64,000 nucleotides of DNA from JAEUJM01 sp044221555 (GTDB lineage Bacteria > Actinomycetota > Acidimicrobiia > Acidimicrobiales > DATDAH01), in the NCBI GenBank assembly GCA_044221555.1, contig JBGAOY010000016.1, forward strand, positions 1 to 64,000, read 5' to 3'. The notes below the pieces were generated by a model. The model searched no databases. It was not told where the DNA came from and saw nothing but the letters and a program-made list of their open reading frames with translations. Below, in pieces: positions 27,816-37,216 of this stretch; position 1 is the stretch's first letter, and each line of letters opens with the position of its first letter. Position numbers and translations under genes: made by a program.

Positions 27816-28433
27816 CTACTTGCTGTACAGCTCGACGATGAGCTGCTCGCGGACCGGGACGTCGATCTGGTCGCGCACGGGGAGCTCGCGGATCGTGACG
27901 ACCTTGCCGCCCTCGGTCACGTCGAACCACGCCGGGGGCGTGCGGTCGAGGACGTCGAGGTTCTGCTGGACGGCGATCATCTCGAGGGCCTTCGGGCGCA
28001 GCTCCACCACGTCGCCCTTGCGCACCCGCGCGCTGGGGATGTCGACGCGGCGGCCGTTGACGTTGACGTGGCCGTGGTTGACGAACTGGCGGGCCTGCGG
28101 GCGGGTGGCCGCCCAGCCGGCGCGGTAGACGATGTTGTCGAGGCGCAGCTCGAGGAAGCGCAGCATGTTCTCGCCGGTGACGCCCTGCTTGCGGTTCGCC
28201 TCCTCGTAGAGGTTGCGGAACTGGCGCTCGGTGAGGCCGTAGGTGAAGCGGGCCTTCTGCTTCTCCTGCAGCTGGTACAGGTACTCCGAGACGTTGCCGC
28301 GGCGGCGGCTGCGGCCGTGTTCACCCGGCGGGTAGGGCCGGCGGTCGAGCGCCAGCACCTCGCCCTTGGTGCCGAAGATGTTGACGCCGAGGCGTCGCGA
28401 GACGCGGGAGCGGGGACCGGTGTAGCGCGACAT
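27816..28433 (-). CDS. rpsD: Ribosomal protein S4
   Basis: A 205-aa primary 16S rRNA-binding protein. It begins 'SRYTGPRSRVSRRLGVNIF' with no zinc-binding cysteines (C-minus type). 'YGLTERQFRNLYEEA' and the S4 RNA-binding domain 'LRLDNIVYRAGWAATRPQAR' with 'VNHGHVNVNGRRVDIPS' follow. The stop codon of rpsK overlaps its ATG by 1 nt. Confidence 0.98.
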   Translation of the reverse strand: MSRYTGPRSRVSRRLGVNIFGTKGEVLALDRRPYPPGEHGRSRRRGNVSEYLYQLQEKQKARFTYGLTERQFRNLYEEANRKQGVTGENMLRFLELRLDNIVYRAGWAATRPQARQFVNHGHVNVNGRRVDIPSARVRKGDVVELRPKALEMIAVQQNLDVLDRTPPAWFDVTEGGKVVTIRELPVRDQIDVPVREQLIVELYSK

Positions 28434-28831
28434 CAGACCCTCCGTCGCTTGGGCGGGCGGCAGCCGTTGTGCGGCACCGGGGTGACGTCTTTGATGCCGG
28501 TGACCTCGATACCGGTGTTCTGCAGCGACCGGATGGCGGTCTCACGGCCCGAGCCGGGGCCCTTCACCACCACGTCGACCTTGCGGATGCCGTGCTCCAT
28601 GGCCCGCCGGGCGCACTGCTCGGCGGCCATCTGGGCGGCGAAGGGGGTGGACTTGCGCGAGCCCTTGAAGCCCACGTTGCCGGCCGACGCCCACGCGAGG
28701 ACGTTGCCCTCCTGGTCGGTGATCGACACGATCGTGTTGTTGAACGAGCTCTTGATGTGGGCCACGCCGTACGCGACGTTCTTGCGCTCGCGACGGCGGG
28801 GGCGTCGGCCCCCAGGCTTGGGCTTGGCCAC
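28433..28831 (-). CDS. rpsK: Ribosomal protein S11
   Basis: A 132-aa platform protein with 'AHIKSSFNNTIVSITDQEG', 'WASAGNVGFKGSRKSTPFAA' and the end 'VTPVPHNGCRPPKRRRV'. The N-terminal 20 residues are Arg/Lys-rich. GTG 28831 overlaps the rpsM stop (TAGTG), consistent with coupled translation. Confidence 0.98.
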   Translation of the reverse strand: MAKPKPGGRRPRRRERKNVAYGVAHIKSSFNNTIVSITDQEGNVLAWASAGNVGFKGSRKSTPFAAQMAAEQCARRAMEHGIRKVDVVVKGPGSGRETAIRSLQNTGIEVTGIKDVTPVPHNGCRPPKRRRV

Positions 28832-29208
28832 TACTTCATCACCTTTTTCTTACCGGCAACGGTCTTCTTGGGGCCCTTGCGGGTCCGGGCGTTGGTGTGG
28901 GTGCGCTGGCCGCGGACGGGCAGGCCGCGGCGGTGGCGGAGACCCTGGTAGCAGCCGATCTCCATCTTGCGCTTGATGTCCTGCTGCACGTCGCGGCGCA
29001 GGTCGCCCTCGACCTTGACGTTCTCGTCGATCCAGGTGCGGATTCGGCTGACCTCCTCGTCGGTGAGGTCGCGCACCCGGGTGTTCGGGTCGATGTCGAC
29101 CGCCGCGCACGCCTGCTGCGACGTGGTGCGGCCGATGCCGTAGATGTAGGTGAGCGAGATCTCCAACCGCTTCTCGCGGGGGATGTCGACGCCGGCGATA
29201 CGAGCCAT
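28831..29208 (-). CDS. rpsM: Ribosomal protein S13
   Basis: A 125-aa head protein contacting the P-site tRNA and subunit bridge. It begins 'ARIAGVDIPREKRLEISLTY' and contains 'GIGRTTSQQACAAVDID' and 'RGLPVRGQRTHTNARTRKGP' with a basic tail. ATG 29208 is preceded by GGGAG and lies 10 nt after rpmJ. Confidence 0.98.
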   Translation of the reverse strand: MARIAGVDIPREKRLEISLTYIYGIGRTTSQQACAAVDIDPNTRVRDLTDEEVSRIRTWIDENVKVEGDLRRDVQQDIKRKMEIGCYQGLRHRRGLPVRGQRTHTNARTRKGPKKTVAGKKKVMK

Positions 29209-29218
29209 CAGTTCTCCC

Positions 29219-29332
29219 TCAACCCTGCCGCTGCTTGTGGCGGGGGTTCTGGCAGATGACCCGGACGCGACCATGGCGTCGGATCACCTTGCACTTCTCA
29301 CACATCTTCTTCACGCTGGGTCGTACTTTCAC
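29219..29332 (-). CDS. rpmJ: Ribosomal protein L36 (zinc type)
   Basis: A 37-aa protein starting at GTG 29332: 'KVRPSVKKMCEKCKVIRRHG' then 'RVRVICQNPRHKQRQG'. The zinc ligands Cys11, Cys14, Cys27 and His32 are present, so this is the C-plus form. It lies directly upstream of rpsM. In related genomes infA precedes it, but here the beta-helix gene and the second island lie on that side. Confidence 0.97.
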   Translation of the reverse strand: MKVRPSVKKMCEKCKVIRRHGRVRVICQNPRHKQRQG

Positions 29333-29437
29333 TTCGATTCCTTCGCGACGAGGGGACCGGCCGGTTGACGGCGGACCACGAAGCTCCCACCAGGGCCGTC
29401 ACGCGCGACGCGACAGCCGGCAATGAGCCGAAGGGTC

Positions 29438-29467
29438 AGGCTAGCGGTGCTCGCCCATTTGCACCAA
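29438..29467 (-). promoter_or_regulatory. Candidate promoter of rpmJ-alpha operon
   Basis: On the minus strand TTGGTG (29467-29462) and TAGCCT (29443-29438) are 18 nt apart, about 105 nt upstream of rpmJ. The -10 box equals the one proposed for groES. Since an island separates this operon from map, an own promoter is expected here. Confidence 0.42.
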
Positions 29468-29515
29468 CTCGCGCCCTCTAGCAGGCCGTGGGCCTCCGGT
29501 GGTGGAGGCTATCGG

Positions 29516-31108
29516 TCAGTTGACCTCGACCGATCCGGCTTCGCAGGCGGGACCTCGAGGCCTCGTGTACCCCCGCTGATCGGGCACCGTGGGGCAGTCC
29601 GCGAGGGGGATCACGCTGAGGATCCCACCGGACGGCCGGTGGGTCATGGTCGGACCGCCGTTGTCGGCCAGCGGGCCGAGGCCCAGGTCGGCCACCCCCA
29701 CCCGATCGCCGCCGCCCGCACCGAGCCCGCAGCCGCCGGTCCGGTCGGTGACGTTGAACCCGTGTGAGACCGTCCGCGCCGGGCCCCAGCAGCTGGCGCC
29801 GGCCACGGCCCGACCGACCACCGACGTGCGGGCCACGAGGAGATCGGCGGCGCGGACGTTGGCGCCCTTCTCCGCCCGGTTCGCGACCACGGTGGAGCGC
29901 AGCACCGTGACCGAGCCGAGCAGGGCGAAGGCGCCACCGCCCCGACCGTCGAGGCCGGGCCCGTTGTAGGCGGTGTTGGCGCTGATCGTCGAGTCCGCCA
30001 TCGAGATGGTGTCCACCACCCAGACGCCGCCACCCTGTTGTGCCTGGTTGCCGCTGACCGTCGAGGCGAGGACCTCACCGCGGTCGGCCCGTATCCCGCC
30101 GCCGGTGGACCCACCCCGATTCTGACGGATCGTGGACCGGACGATGCGTACCGGGCCCGAGGTGTACACCGCGCCACCGCCGCCGTCGGCGGAGTTCCCC
30201 CGCAGCGTGCTGTCCCGCACGATGGCATCGCCGCCGTTGATCCCCCCGCCCGAGCCGTTGCCGTGGTTGTTGATCATGGTCGAGTCGATCAGTCGCACCT
30301 CCCCACCGGCGGTGAAGATGGCCCCTCCGTCGCCGCAGCAGGTGCCGACGGTGCCCGGCGCGCCGTTGGCGGTGTTCCACCGGAACAGCGACCCCCGAGC
30401 GGTGACGGCCTGCGCGGCCCGCACGCCGCCGCCGTCGCGCGCGGTGTTCGTCCGGATGATCGTGTCGACGAGCCGGATGTTCTGGGCCCAGACCCCTCCG
30501 CCCCGTCCTGCCGTGTTGTGGCCGACGATCGAGTCACGGAGCTCGACGTCGCCGGTGGTGGCCAGGCCGCCGCCGACCCCACCCTGGTACACGTGGTTCG
30601 CGCGCAGGACGAGCCGCTCGCCGAGCACGTCGCCCACGGCCCGCACCCCGCCGCCATCCTCGCCCCCGCCCGTGGGCGGGGCGTACCCCGATTCCTCGAC
30701 GGTCAGGTCCCGCAGGGTCAACCGCCCGGTGGTGCCGCTGTCGATGGCCCGTTCACCGCACGTGACCGCCACCGTGTTGCCGTGCCCCTCGATCATGAGC
30801 GCACCGCTGGTGTCGGTGTGGTCGAAGTCGCCGCCGGCCTCGTCGCACGTGCCGGCCTCGAAGCGGCCCGCCCCCGGATCCGTCAGCAGGACGATCGTGT
30901 CGTCGCCGGGGTCGACCGATGCCAGGGCGAACGCCTCACGAAGCGACACCAGCCCGTCGTCGGCGTCGACGACATCGGCGGTGGTGGTCACCTCGATCGT
31001 GGCGTTCGCCCCGCCGGCGCTCACCGGGGTCAGGGGCTGCGCCAGCAACCCGCCGACGAGCGCGCCGAGGCCCACCAACGCCGTCGCCCGGCCGCGAGTC
31101 GTCCGCAC
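29516..31108 (-). CDS. Secreted right-handed beta-helix protein
   Basis: A protein of about 531 aa. The N-terminal signal peptide ('ALVGLGALVGGLLAQPLTPV') is followed by 'VTTTADVVDADDGLVSLREA', the opening of choice-of-anchor/beta-helix surface proteins, and many short turns with 'NTAxxGGGV' character from about residue 150 to 440, a parallel beta helix. The end ('LGLGPLADNGGPTMTHRPSG', 'DQRGYTRP') matches the family C-terminus. No catalytic triad of pectate lyases is evident, so a structural or adhesive role is likelier. The start is uncertain: GTG 31108 leaves a clean signal peptide; a TTG at 31177 would abut the upstream remnant. Confidence 0.8.
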   Translation of the reverse strand: MRTTRGRATALVGLGALVGGLLAQPLTPVSAGGANATIEVTTTADVVDADDGLVSLREAFALASVDPGDDTIVLLTDPGAGRFEAGTCDEAGGDFDHTDTSGALMIEGHGNTVAVTCGERAIDSGTTGRLTLRDLTVEESGYAPPTGGGEDGGGVRAVGDVLGERLVLRANHVYQGGVGGGLATTGDVELRDSIVGHNTAGRGGGVWAQNIRLVDTIIRTNTARDGGGVRAAQAVTARGSLFRWNTANGAPGTVGTCCGDGGAIFTAGGEVRLIDSTMINNHGNGSGGGINGGDAIVRDSTLRGNSADGGGGAVYTSGPVRIVRSTIRQNRGGSTGGGIRADRGEVLASTVSGNQAQQGGGVWVVDTISMADSTISANTAYNGPGLDGRGGGAFALLGSVTVLRSTVVANRAEKGANVRAADLLVARTSVVGRAVAGASCWGPARTVSHGFNVTDRTGGCGLGAGGGDRVGVADLGLGPLADNGGPTMTHRPSGGILSVIPLADCPTVPDQRGYTRPRGPACEAGSVEVN

Positions 31109-31173
31109 CGCCCAGAGTGTGACACAGCCCCCTTCCCCTCCCTGATCGCCGCTGCGGGAGGAGCTGGCGACCG

Positions 31174-31335
31174 TCAACCCACCCTGATGCAGTACGTGCC
31201 GATCCGGCCTGGGGCGTCGCCGGCCAGCAGGGGGGCGTCGATGCCCTCGCCCACGTTGACGCCGACCGCGCCCACGAGGTGCGCGCCGGGCCCGACCGGC
31301 AGCCCGGCCGAAAGCCCGTGGTTCACCCCGTCAGG
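31174..31335 (-). pseudogene. Remnant of the C-terminal domain of a GT-C-like protein
   Basis: This 53-codon stretch, still open, reads 'HGLSAGLPVGPGAHLVGAVG' and ends 'GRIGTYCIRVG' plus TGA. It is nearly identical to the last codons of the 1104-aa gene (stop at 33902), and DNA similarity continues past the stop ('GACCGTCAACCCACCCTGA' on the plus strand). It lies in the +1 frame relative to the shortened GT-C gene ending at 31331, whose stop it overlaps. One conserved Cys is Gly here. It is the scar of a lost C-terminal half. Confidence 0.85.
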
Positions 31336-32713
31336 CGACGGCCACACCGGGCTCGTGCTCGGCGGTCGGCTCCCCGAGCACGCTCAGGGCTCGAGCCCCG
31401 GCGACACAGGTGAGGGCCACGTCGACGAGCACCAGGATGCGCACGACGATCACCGTGCGGTACGCGGCCACGTTCAAGTAGGGGTCGAGGTCTTCCGGCG
31501 CCACGGCGAACGTGAAGGCGACGACGAGCAGGTACGCACCACACAGCACGAGCAGCGAGAGGAGCCCGGGCTGTCGCAGGCGCAGACCCGACCACCTGCC
31601 GACCGCCACCGCCAGCACGATGCCGAGGACCGCCAGGCCGACGAGCGGGCCGAGCTCACCGGCCAGATGCGAGATGGCTGTCGTGAAACGTTGGTGCACC
31701 ACCGTTCCACCGTCGAGCAGGTGGCGCAGCTGCGACCAGTCGCCCCGCTCGTCCGGGGTCGCCCCGGCCACCTCCAACACGGCCTGCCACGCGGCGATCG
31801 CCCCCAGGACGCCCAGGACGAATGGGACGACTCGACGCCACGAGCGACCGGCTCGGATCACCACCAGCACCACCAGCACCAACGCGGCAACCTGGGCCTC
31901 GAACTTGACCAGCGAGCCAGCCGCGGCGAAGACGGTGGCCACGGCCACGACGCGGCGCTCGAGCGGCCCCGCCAGCGCCAGCACCGCGCCCGACACGAAC
32001 AGGGCCGCCCAGGCGAGGTCCGCGAACCCGACGAGTCCCACGCCGGCGTTCGCACCCCAGCAGACGGCGGTCACCGCCGCCGCGATCACCGTTGCACCCC
32101 TCCGGTTCAGGCGGGTGACGACGGACGTGTTGAACCCGGCGGCGGCGATCGCGGCCCCGGTGAACAGCTGGCTGACCCGGAGCGCGAGCTCCCGGTCGTA
32201 GGCGCCGCCCAGGTGCCACACCGCGGCGATCATCCCCGGGAGCAACGGGGGATACCGAGATCGGCTGAACGAGAACGCCGCAGTGGTCATTCCCTCGCGG
32301 GTGACATCACCCCCGGCGCGGAACCACGCCGCGTGGAACCACCAGATGTAGCGGGCGTCGGACCCGACCGCGGGCAGGTCCACCAACAGCACGGGCGCGA
32401 GCGCCACCACCACGGCGGCGACCAGTGGCCCGTAGCCCGGCCCGTCCACCGTGCGTGCGCCGAGCCGACCTGGCGGCCGATGCGTCAGGTACCAGCCCCA
32501 GCCGACCACCGCCCACAGCAGAAGCCAGGGCAACATCGACGTGCCGAGCAGGATGCTCAACGCGACTGCCGCCGACACGGCCAGTCCTGCCGTCGCGGGA
32601 GTGGTCGCCAGCGCCCAGGGCCGCGACCGGCGGCTGAGGGCTCGTCCCGCGGGCCAACCGACGGCGACGAGCACGACCGCCAGAAGGGTGATGGCGCGGA
32701 TCACGTCGCTCAC
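31331..32713 (-). CDS. GT-C-like polytopic membrane protein, copy B (N-terminal half only)
   Basis: A 460-aa, mostly membrane-embedded protein (about 11 segments) matching residues 1-440 of the 1104-aa copy A. The first outer loop has 'VGSDARYIWWFHAAWFRAGG', and 'YPPLLPGMIAAVWHLGGAYD' follows, resembling lipid-linked-sugar glycosyltransferases (ArnT/PMT style). It stops soon after the last TM where copy A has a linker and a second GT-C half. GTG 32713 overlaps the stop of the Wzz-like copy B by 4 nt, the same arrangement as copy A. It may still be functional as a single-module enzyme, or be a decaying paralogue. Confidence 0.7.
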   Translation of the reverse strand: MSDVIRAITLLAVVLVAVGWPAGRALSRRSRPWALATTPATAGLAVSAAVALSILLGTSMLPWLLLWAVVGWGWYLTHRPPGRLGARTVDGPGYGPLVAAVVVALAPVLLVDLPAVGSDARYIWWFHAAWFRAGGDVTREGMTTAAFSFSRSRYPPLLPGMIAAVWHLGGAYDRELALRVSQLFTGAAIAAAGFNTSVVTRLNRRGATVIAAAVTAVCWGANAGVGLVGFADLAWAALFVSGAVLALAGPLERRVVAVATVFAAAGSLVKFEAQVAALVLVVLVVIRAGRSWRRVVPFVLGVLGAIAAWQAVLEVAGATPDERGDWSQLRHLLDGGTVVHQRFTTAISHLAGELGPLVGLAVLGIVLAVAVGRWSGLRLRQPGLLSLLVLCGAYLLVVAFTFAVAPEDLDPYLNVAAYRTVIVVRILVLVDVALTCVAGARALSVLGEPTAEHEPGVAVA

Positions 32714-33807
32714 GGCCCCGTCGGCTCCAGGTGGTAGCCGCCGCACTCCTTCGGACCTGGTCCCGGCACGATGCGCAGCACCACGTCGGCGTGCTGATCG
32801 GGCCCGACAAGGGTCAGGCGGGGAAAGGCGAACTCCTCGAAGTGATCGCGGAAGAAGGCCACGTCGGAGTCCACGGCCACCGCCGAACTGTCAGGAACGG
32901 CCTTCGCCCATCGCTCGAGACAGCGGTACTGCTGCTCGTCGTTCGCCGCGGTGGAGGGGCGCAGCTCCCACACCGAGATCACACCGGCGAGGGCAGAGGC
33001 GCCGATCAGCCCGGGGAGTGCGATGACGAGCGTGCCGAGCACGATCCGCCCGACTCGCTGCCGGCCCGCCGGGCGCGGCACGAGACGTTCGGCCGCGGCC
33101 CGGTGCTCGGCGGGGGAACGTCGCTCACGCCACCACGCGAGGGCAAGGCCCGCCGCCAACCCGCCGAGGCCCGCGACCAGGAACCACACGACCACCCGGG
33201 GCGACGCCGGATCGTCCGGTATCTGGGGCACCCCCGACACCGTGCCGCCGACCGCACCCATCTGATCGAGCGCCGCCTGGCGGGCGGCCTGGACCGCCTC
33301 CAACCGCTCGATGGGCGGCTCCCCCTCGGTCGGTTCGCCGCCCTGTCGAAGGCGGTCGATCTCATACTGGAGCTCGGCCACCCGGCCGCCGGCCTCCATC
33401 GCCCGACCCCAGGCGATGTAGCCGTTGGCGATCCCGTAGGCCGCGAAGAAGGCTCGCTCGGCCGAGTCGCCCTGCACCACGAAGCTGAGCGAGCCCGAGG
33501 ATTCGTCGCCCGTCACCTGGTAGCTCACGGGGTAGTCGAAACCGTCGAGCACGGCGCTGCGAAAAGGCTCGCCGTCCGCCATCGCCACCTCGGCGGCGAC
33601 GGCCGCTTCCGGGGTCGGCAGCGTCGCTTCGTCCGACCGCAGCCCCGCCACCTGCAGCGGCTCGATGTGCACGGTCGCGGTCGACTCCCAGTGCTTCGGG
33701 GTGAGGAGCACGACTACCGCGGTGACCATCAGGGCCAGAGCGACGGCGCCGGCGATGACGTAACGCTGCCGGAGCCACGCCATCCACGACAGAGTAGTCA
33801 GGCCCAC
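32710..33807 (-). CDS. Wzz-like chain-length-type membrane protein, copy B
   Basis: A 365-aa protein with an N-terminal TM (about residues 18-38) and an extracytoplasmic alpha/beta domain beginning 'WESTATVHIEPLQVAGL', as in Wzz/polysaccharide co-polymerase N-domains. TMs lie near 205-228 and 253-277, and a C-terminal domain follows with two Cys and 'AFFRDHFEEFAFPRL'. Copy A is a paralogue. The third TM and C-terminal domain are not part of classical Wzz proteins. It probably works with the overlapping GT-C gene on a surface glycan. GTG 33807 has GGAG 6 nt upstream. Confidence 0.65.
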   Translation of the reverse strand: MGLTTLSWMAWLRQRYVIAGAVALALMVTAVVVLLTPKHWESTATVHIEPLQVAGLRSDEATLPTPEAAVAAEVAMADGEPFRSAVLDGFDYPVSYQVTGDESSGSLSFVVQGDSAERAFFAAYGIANGYIAWGRAMEAGGRVAELQYEIDRLRQGGEPTEGEPPIERLEAVQAARQAALDQMGAVGGTVSGVPQIPDDPASPRVVVWFLVAGLGGLAAGLALAWWRERRSPAEHRAAAERLVPRPAGRQRVGRIVLGTLVIALPGLIGASALAGVISVWELRPSTAANDEQQYRCLERWAKAVPDSSAVAVDSDVAFFRDHFEEFAFPRLTLVGPDQHADVVLRIVPGPGPKECGGYHLEPTGP

Positions 33808-33901
33808 GGCAGGCTCCGTCCGGCGATCTTCGGCGGGCTTGGGTCCGAGCTCACGGCCGGGTCGACGTGGCCGTGGCGGGAGTTCGAGGAGCTGACGACC
33901 G

Positions 33902-36900
33902 TCAACCCACCCTGATGCAGTACGTGCCGATCCGGCCTGGGGCGTCGCCGGCCAGCAGGGGGGCGTCGATGCCCTCGCCGACGTTCACGCCGATCGCGCA
34001 CACGAGGTGCGGGCCGGGCCCGACCGGCAGCTCGGCCGAGAACCCGTGGTTCGGCCCCGCGTCGGGGTAGCTCGCAGCCACGTCGGGGCGCGGGAGCTGG
34101 GCCACGCCGATGTCGACGGCCTCGCTGTCGACCCGGATGGTGACGTGCACCGCGGTGTCCTGGTCCGAGAGGTCGATCACCCAGCCCGCCACGGCCACGA
34201 CGTCGGGGGCGCGGCGGTCGGCGACCTCGAGATAGCCCTTGGGCGGCCCCCCGACCAGGTCCTGGTAGGGCACCGGCGTGCCCCCGAACACGTCGGACCA
34301 GTCGATGAGCGTGCCCTGCCCCTCGCTGGTGAAGCTGGTCAGCCCCTCGGCGATCGTGAGCGACCCGCCGCCGTCGCCGAAGGCCACGGCCGCGGCGTCG
34401 TTGGCGAAGCCCTCGGTGTACACACCGGCCACCCCGTGGTGGTCGAGCCGCTCCGGGGACGGGCCCACCACGAAGTCGTGGGCCCCGGGGTGCCGGGAGA
34501 GTCCGGCCACGTGGTCGAGCAGCACCTCGACGTCACGGCCGGCCCGGCTCCACGAGCCCAGGGTGGTCACCTGGCCCACCACGCAGACCGCCAGGAGCAC
34601 CACCGCGACCGTCGCGGTGGGGATCCGTGCGTGCGCCCACGCCGTGAGGAGGATACCGGCCCACACGGCCGCGGCACCGATCGACGACACCACCAGGATG
34701 CGGTCGAACACGCCCAGCGGCGCCGCCTGCGGGTCGAGGGTGACCCACCCCAGCGCCCCGAGGGCGCCCACCGCCAGCCCCACGATCACGAGCCACGGTC
34801 CGCTCCCTGTGCGGCGCTCGCCCCGCCACCACCGCACCAGGCACCACACGATGCCGGCGAGGGTGCCGACCCTCAGCAGCGTGGGGACGAGCGGGGTGCC
34901 CTGGTCGGTGCCCAGCAGCCCGTGGCCGAAGTGCGCGTCCCAGAAGACGCCGAGCGCCGGCAGGTGCAGCGGCACGTCGTAGATGGGGTGGGCGGCGATC
35001 CAGATGCCGATGGCGCCGAGCATCGCGAGGGTGACGGCGCGACGCGACCAGGCCACCCGCGGCGTGGCCGGGAGCACCAGGGTGGCCACCGCCGCGGCGG
35101 GCAGGGTGGTCTCGTAGCAGAGCGCGGCCACGCAGAAGCACGCCGTGGCCAGCACCCAGCGCCCCGAGCCCAGGAACAGGACCCCGCCGAGCAGCAGGCA
35201 CAGGGCCACGAGCGCCGGGATGATCGGGCCCCAGACCGTGAGCGACGAGTGGTTCGCCATCACCAGCCAGAGGACCGTGACGGCCAGGGCGACCGCCGGG
35301 GTGACCCACCGCAGGGCCACCCGGTAGAGGAGCCACGCGGCGGTGAGCTGCAGGAGCGTGATGGCGGCGAGCAGGCCCAGGGGATGGGCGCCGATGCCGC
35401 CGTTCACCACCGTGAGCAGCACCCACGCACCGGGGCGGCTCAGGGCGAAGGTGGTGTTGGGGTCCTGCCAGAGGCGGGCCAGGCCCCCGTTCACCACGAT
35501 GCTCCAGTCGTCGAGGATCAGGCCCGCGCCACTGGCGGCGTAGAGGCCCGCCCGCACCAGCACGATGGTCCCGATCACCAGCGCGGCCAGGGCATCGGCC
35601 CGCCGACCCGGTCCGGGCCAGGCGAACGCCACGGAGGCCCGCGCCGCGGCACCCGGCCGGTCGGCCGCGCCCACGCCCGACTCGTCGTCCGACCCGTCGG
35701 CCGGCCCGCCACCCGGTCGGTCGCCGTCCCGCGGTCCTCCCGCGACACCGGTGGCGCCGGCGCCAGGCCCTCCGGCCCCACCCTCACGTCGCGGGCGGGC
35801 CCACCATCCGTCTGCTGGCGCCTGGCCGGCACCCACACCGGCACCGGCACCGGCGCCGGCGGCCGGGGCGAGGACCGGCTCGAGGTGGCCGATGGCCCGG
35901 GCCGCGGCCACGCCGACCAGCAGCGCGTCCACCACCACCAGCATGCGGGCCACCAGCACCACCCGGCGGGCGGCGGCGTCGAGGAAGGCGTCGAGCGACT
36001 CGGGCGCCATCGCGAAGGTGAGGGCCACGAAGGTGAGGTACCCCGCGACCAGCAACACGATGGGGACGACCCCCGGCTGGCGCAGCGGGCGGCCGCCCAG
36101 CCGGGCGACGACGAGCGTGACCACGATGGCCAGCGCCGCGAGGCCGACGAGCCACCCCAGCTCGCCGCCCAGGAAGTCGAGCGCGTCCATGAAGCGGTGG
36201 TGGGCCTCCGATCCCGTGTCGAGGATCTGGGGCAGCTTGCCCCAGTCGCCCCGCTGGTCGGGCGGTGCGCCGGCCGCGGCCGGCACGTAGCGCCACCCCA
36301 CGATGGCGGCGACCACCGCCGCGGCCACGGGCACCGATCGCCGCCAGGCCCGTCCGGCGCGCACGGCGACGAGCACCACGAGCAGCAGCGCGGCCACCTC
36401 GCCCTCGAACTTCACCAGCGCGGCTGCGGCCGCGAAGGCGGTGCCGATGGCGATCGTGCGGCTGTCAGTGGGCCCCGCCAGCAGCAGGACGGCGGCCGCC
36501 ACGAACAGGGCGGCCCAGGCCAGGTCGACGAAGCCCACCAGGCCCACCGAGGCGTTGGCACCCCAGCAGGCCGCGGCCACCACGCCGGCGGCGATCGCCG
36601 TGTCGCGGCGGCCGAGGCGCAGGGTGCGGGCGGTGAAGAACCCCGCGGCCGCCACCGCCGCGCCGGTGAAGAGCTGGCTCACGCGCAGCGCCACCTCGCG
36701 GTCGAAGGCGCCGCCCAGGTGCCACACGGTGGCGATCACCCCGGGGAGCAGCGGCGGGTACGCCGGCCGGCGGAAGAAGAAGTCGGGCAGCGACATGGCC
36801 TCGGAGGTCACGTCGCCACCGTGGCGGTACCAGGCGGCGTGGAACCACCACATGTAGCGGGCGTCGGCCTCGACCGGGGGGATGTCCACCAGGATCACCG

Positions 36901-37216
36901 GCAGGATCGCGACCACGGCCGCGGTGACCAGTGCGGCGACGCCGGTGGGGTCGTGGTCGGGGGCCCACCGATGACCGGTGGCGCGGCGCAGCGCGAGTCC
37001 GGCCCAGCCCAGGACGGCCATCGCGGCGAGCCACGGCACCATCGACGAGCCCGTGAGGATCGCCGCGGCCACCGCGATCGAGCAGGCGATGCCCGTGGAC
37101 GCGGGCAACGTGGCCCACGCGCCCACCCGGCTGCGGGCGAGGAGCCGGGCCGCCGGCCACCCCACCGCGGCGAACACCACGGCGACCAGGGCCATGGTCG
37201 CGAAGGGGACGTTCAC
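33902..37216 (-). CDS. Double GT-C-like membrane protein, copy A (1104 aa)
   Basis: Two polytopic halves are joined by a low-complexity linker (about residues 445-540, Gly/Ala/Pro/Arg-rich). Half 1 has 'VEADARYMWWFHAAWYRHGG' and 'YPPLLPGVIATVWHLGGAFD'. Half 2 starts near 550 with 'GLILDDWSIVVNG', the D-D loop of GT-C enzymes, and resembles the separate gene at 23756-25543. The end is an extracytoplasmic beta domain ('VAGWVIDLSDQDTAVHV', 'PNHGFSAELPVGPGPH', ending 'GTYCIRVG'). So it looks like a fusion of two GT-C families. GTG 37216 overlaps the Wzz-like copy A by 4 nt. Glycan specificity is unknown. Confidence 0.7.
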   Translation of the reverse strand: MNVPFATMALVAVVFAAVGWPAARLLARSRVGAWATLPASTGIACSIAVAAAILTGSSMVPWLAAMAVLGWAGLALRRATGHRWAPDHDPTGVAALVTAAVVAILPVILVDIPPVEADARYMWWFHAAWYRHGGDVTSEAMSLPDFFFRRPAYPPLLPGVIATVWHLGGAFDREVALRVSQLFTGAAVAAAGFFTARTLRLGRRDTAIAAGVVAAACWGANASVGLVGFVDLAWAALFVAAAVLLLAGPTDSRTIAIGTAFAAAAALVKFEGEVAALLLVVLVAVRAGRAWRRSVPVAAAVVAAIVGWRYVPAAAGAPPDQRGDWGKLPQILDTGSEAHHRFMDALDFLGGELGWLVGLAALAIVVTLVVARLGGRPLRQPGVVPIVLLVAGYLTFVALTFAMAPESLDAFLDAAARRVVLVARMLVVVDALLVGVAAARAIGHLEPVLAPAAGAGAGAGVGAGQAPADGWWARPRREGGAGGPGAGATGVAGGPRDGDRPGGGPADGSDDESGVGAADRPGAAARASVAFAWPGPGRRADALAALVIGTIVLVRAGLYAASGAGLILDDWSIVVNGGLARLWQDPNTTFALSRPGAWVLLTVVNGGIGAHPLGLLAAITLLQLTAAWLLYRVALRWVTPAVALAVTVLWLVMANHSSLTVWGPIIPALVALCLLLGGVLFLGSGRWVLATACFCVAALCYETTLPAAAVATLVLPATPRVAWSRRAVTLAMLGAIGIWIAAHPIYDVPLHLPALGVFWDAHFGHGLLGTDQGTPLVPTLLRVGTLAGIVWCLVRWWRGERRTGSGPWLVIVGLAVGALGALGWVTLDPQAAPLGVFDRILVVSSIGAAAVWAGILLTAWAHARIPTATVAVVLLAVCVVGQVTTLGSWSRAGRDVEVLLDHVAGLSRHPGAHDFVVGPSPERLDHHGVAGVYTEGFANDAAAVAFGDGGGSLTIAEGLTSFTSEGQGTLIDWSDVFGGTPVPYQDLVGGPPKGYLEVADRRAPDVVAVAGWVIDLSDQDTAVHVTIRVDSEAVDIGVAQLPRPDVAASYPDAGPNHGFSAELPVGPGPHLVCAIGVNVGEGIDAPLLAGDAPGRIGTYCIRVG

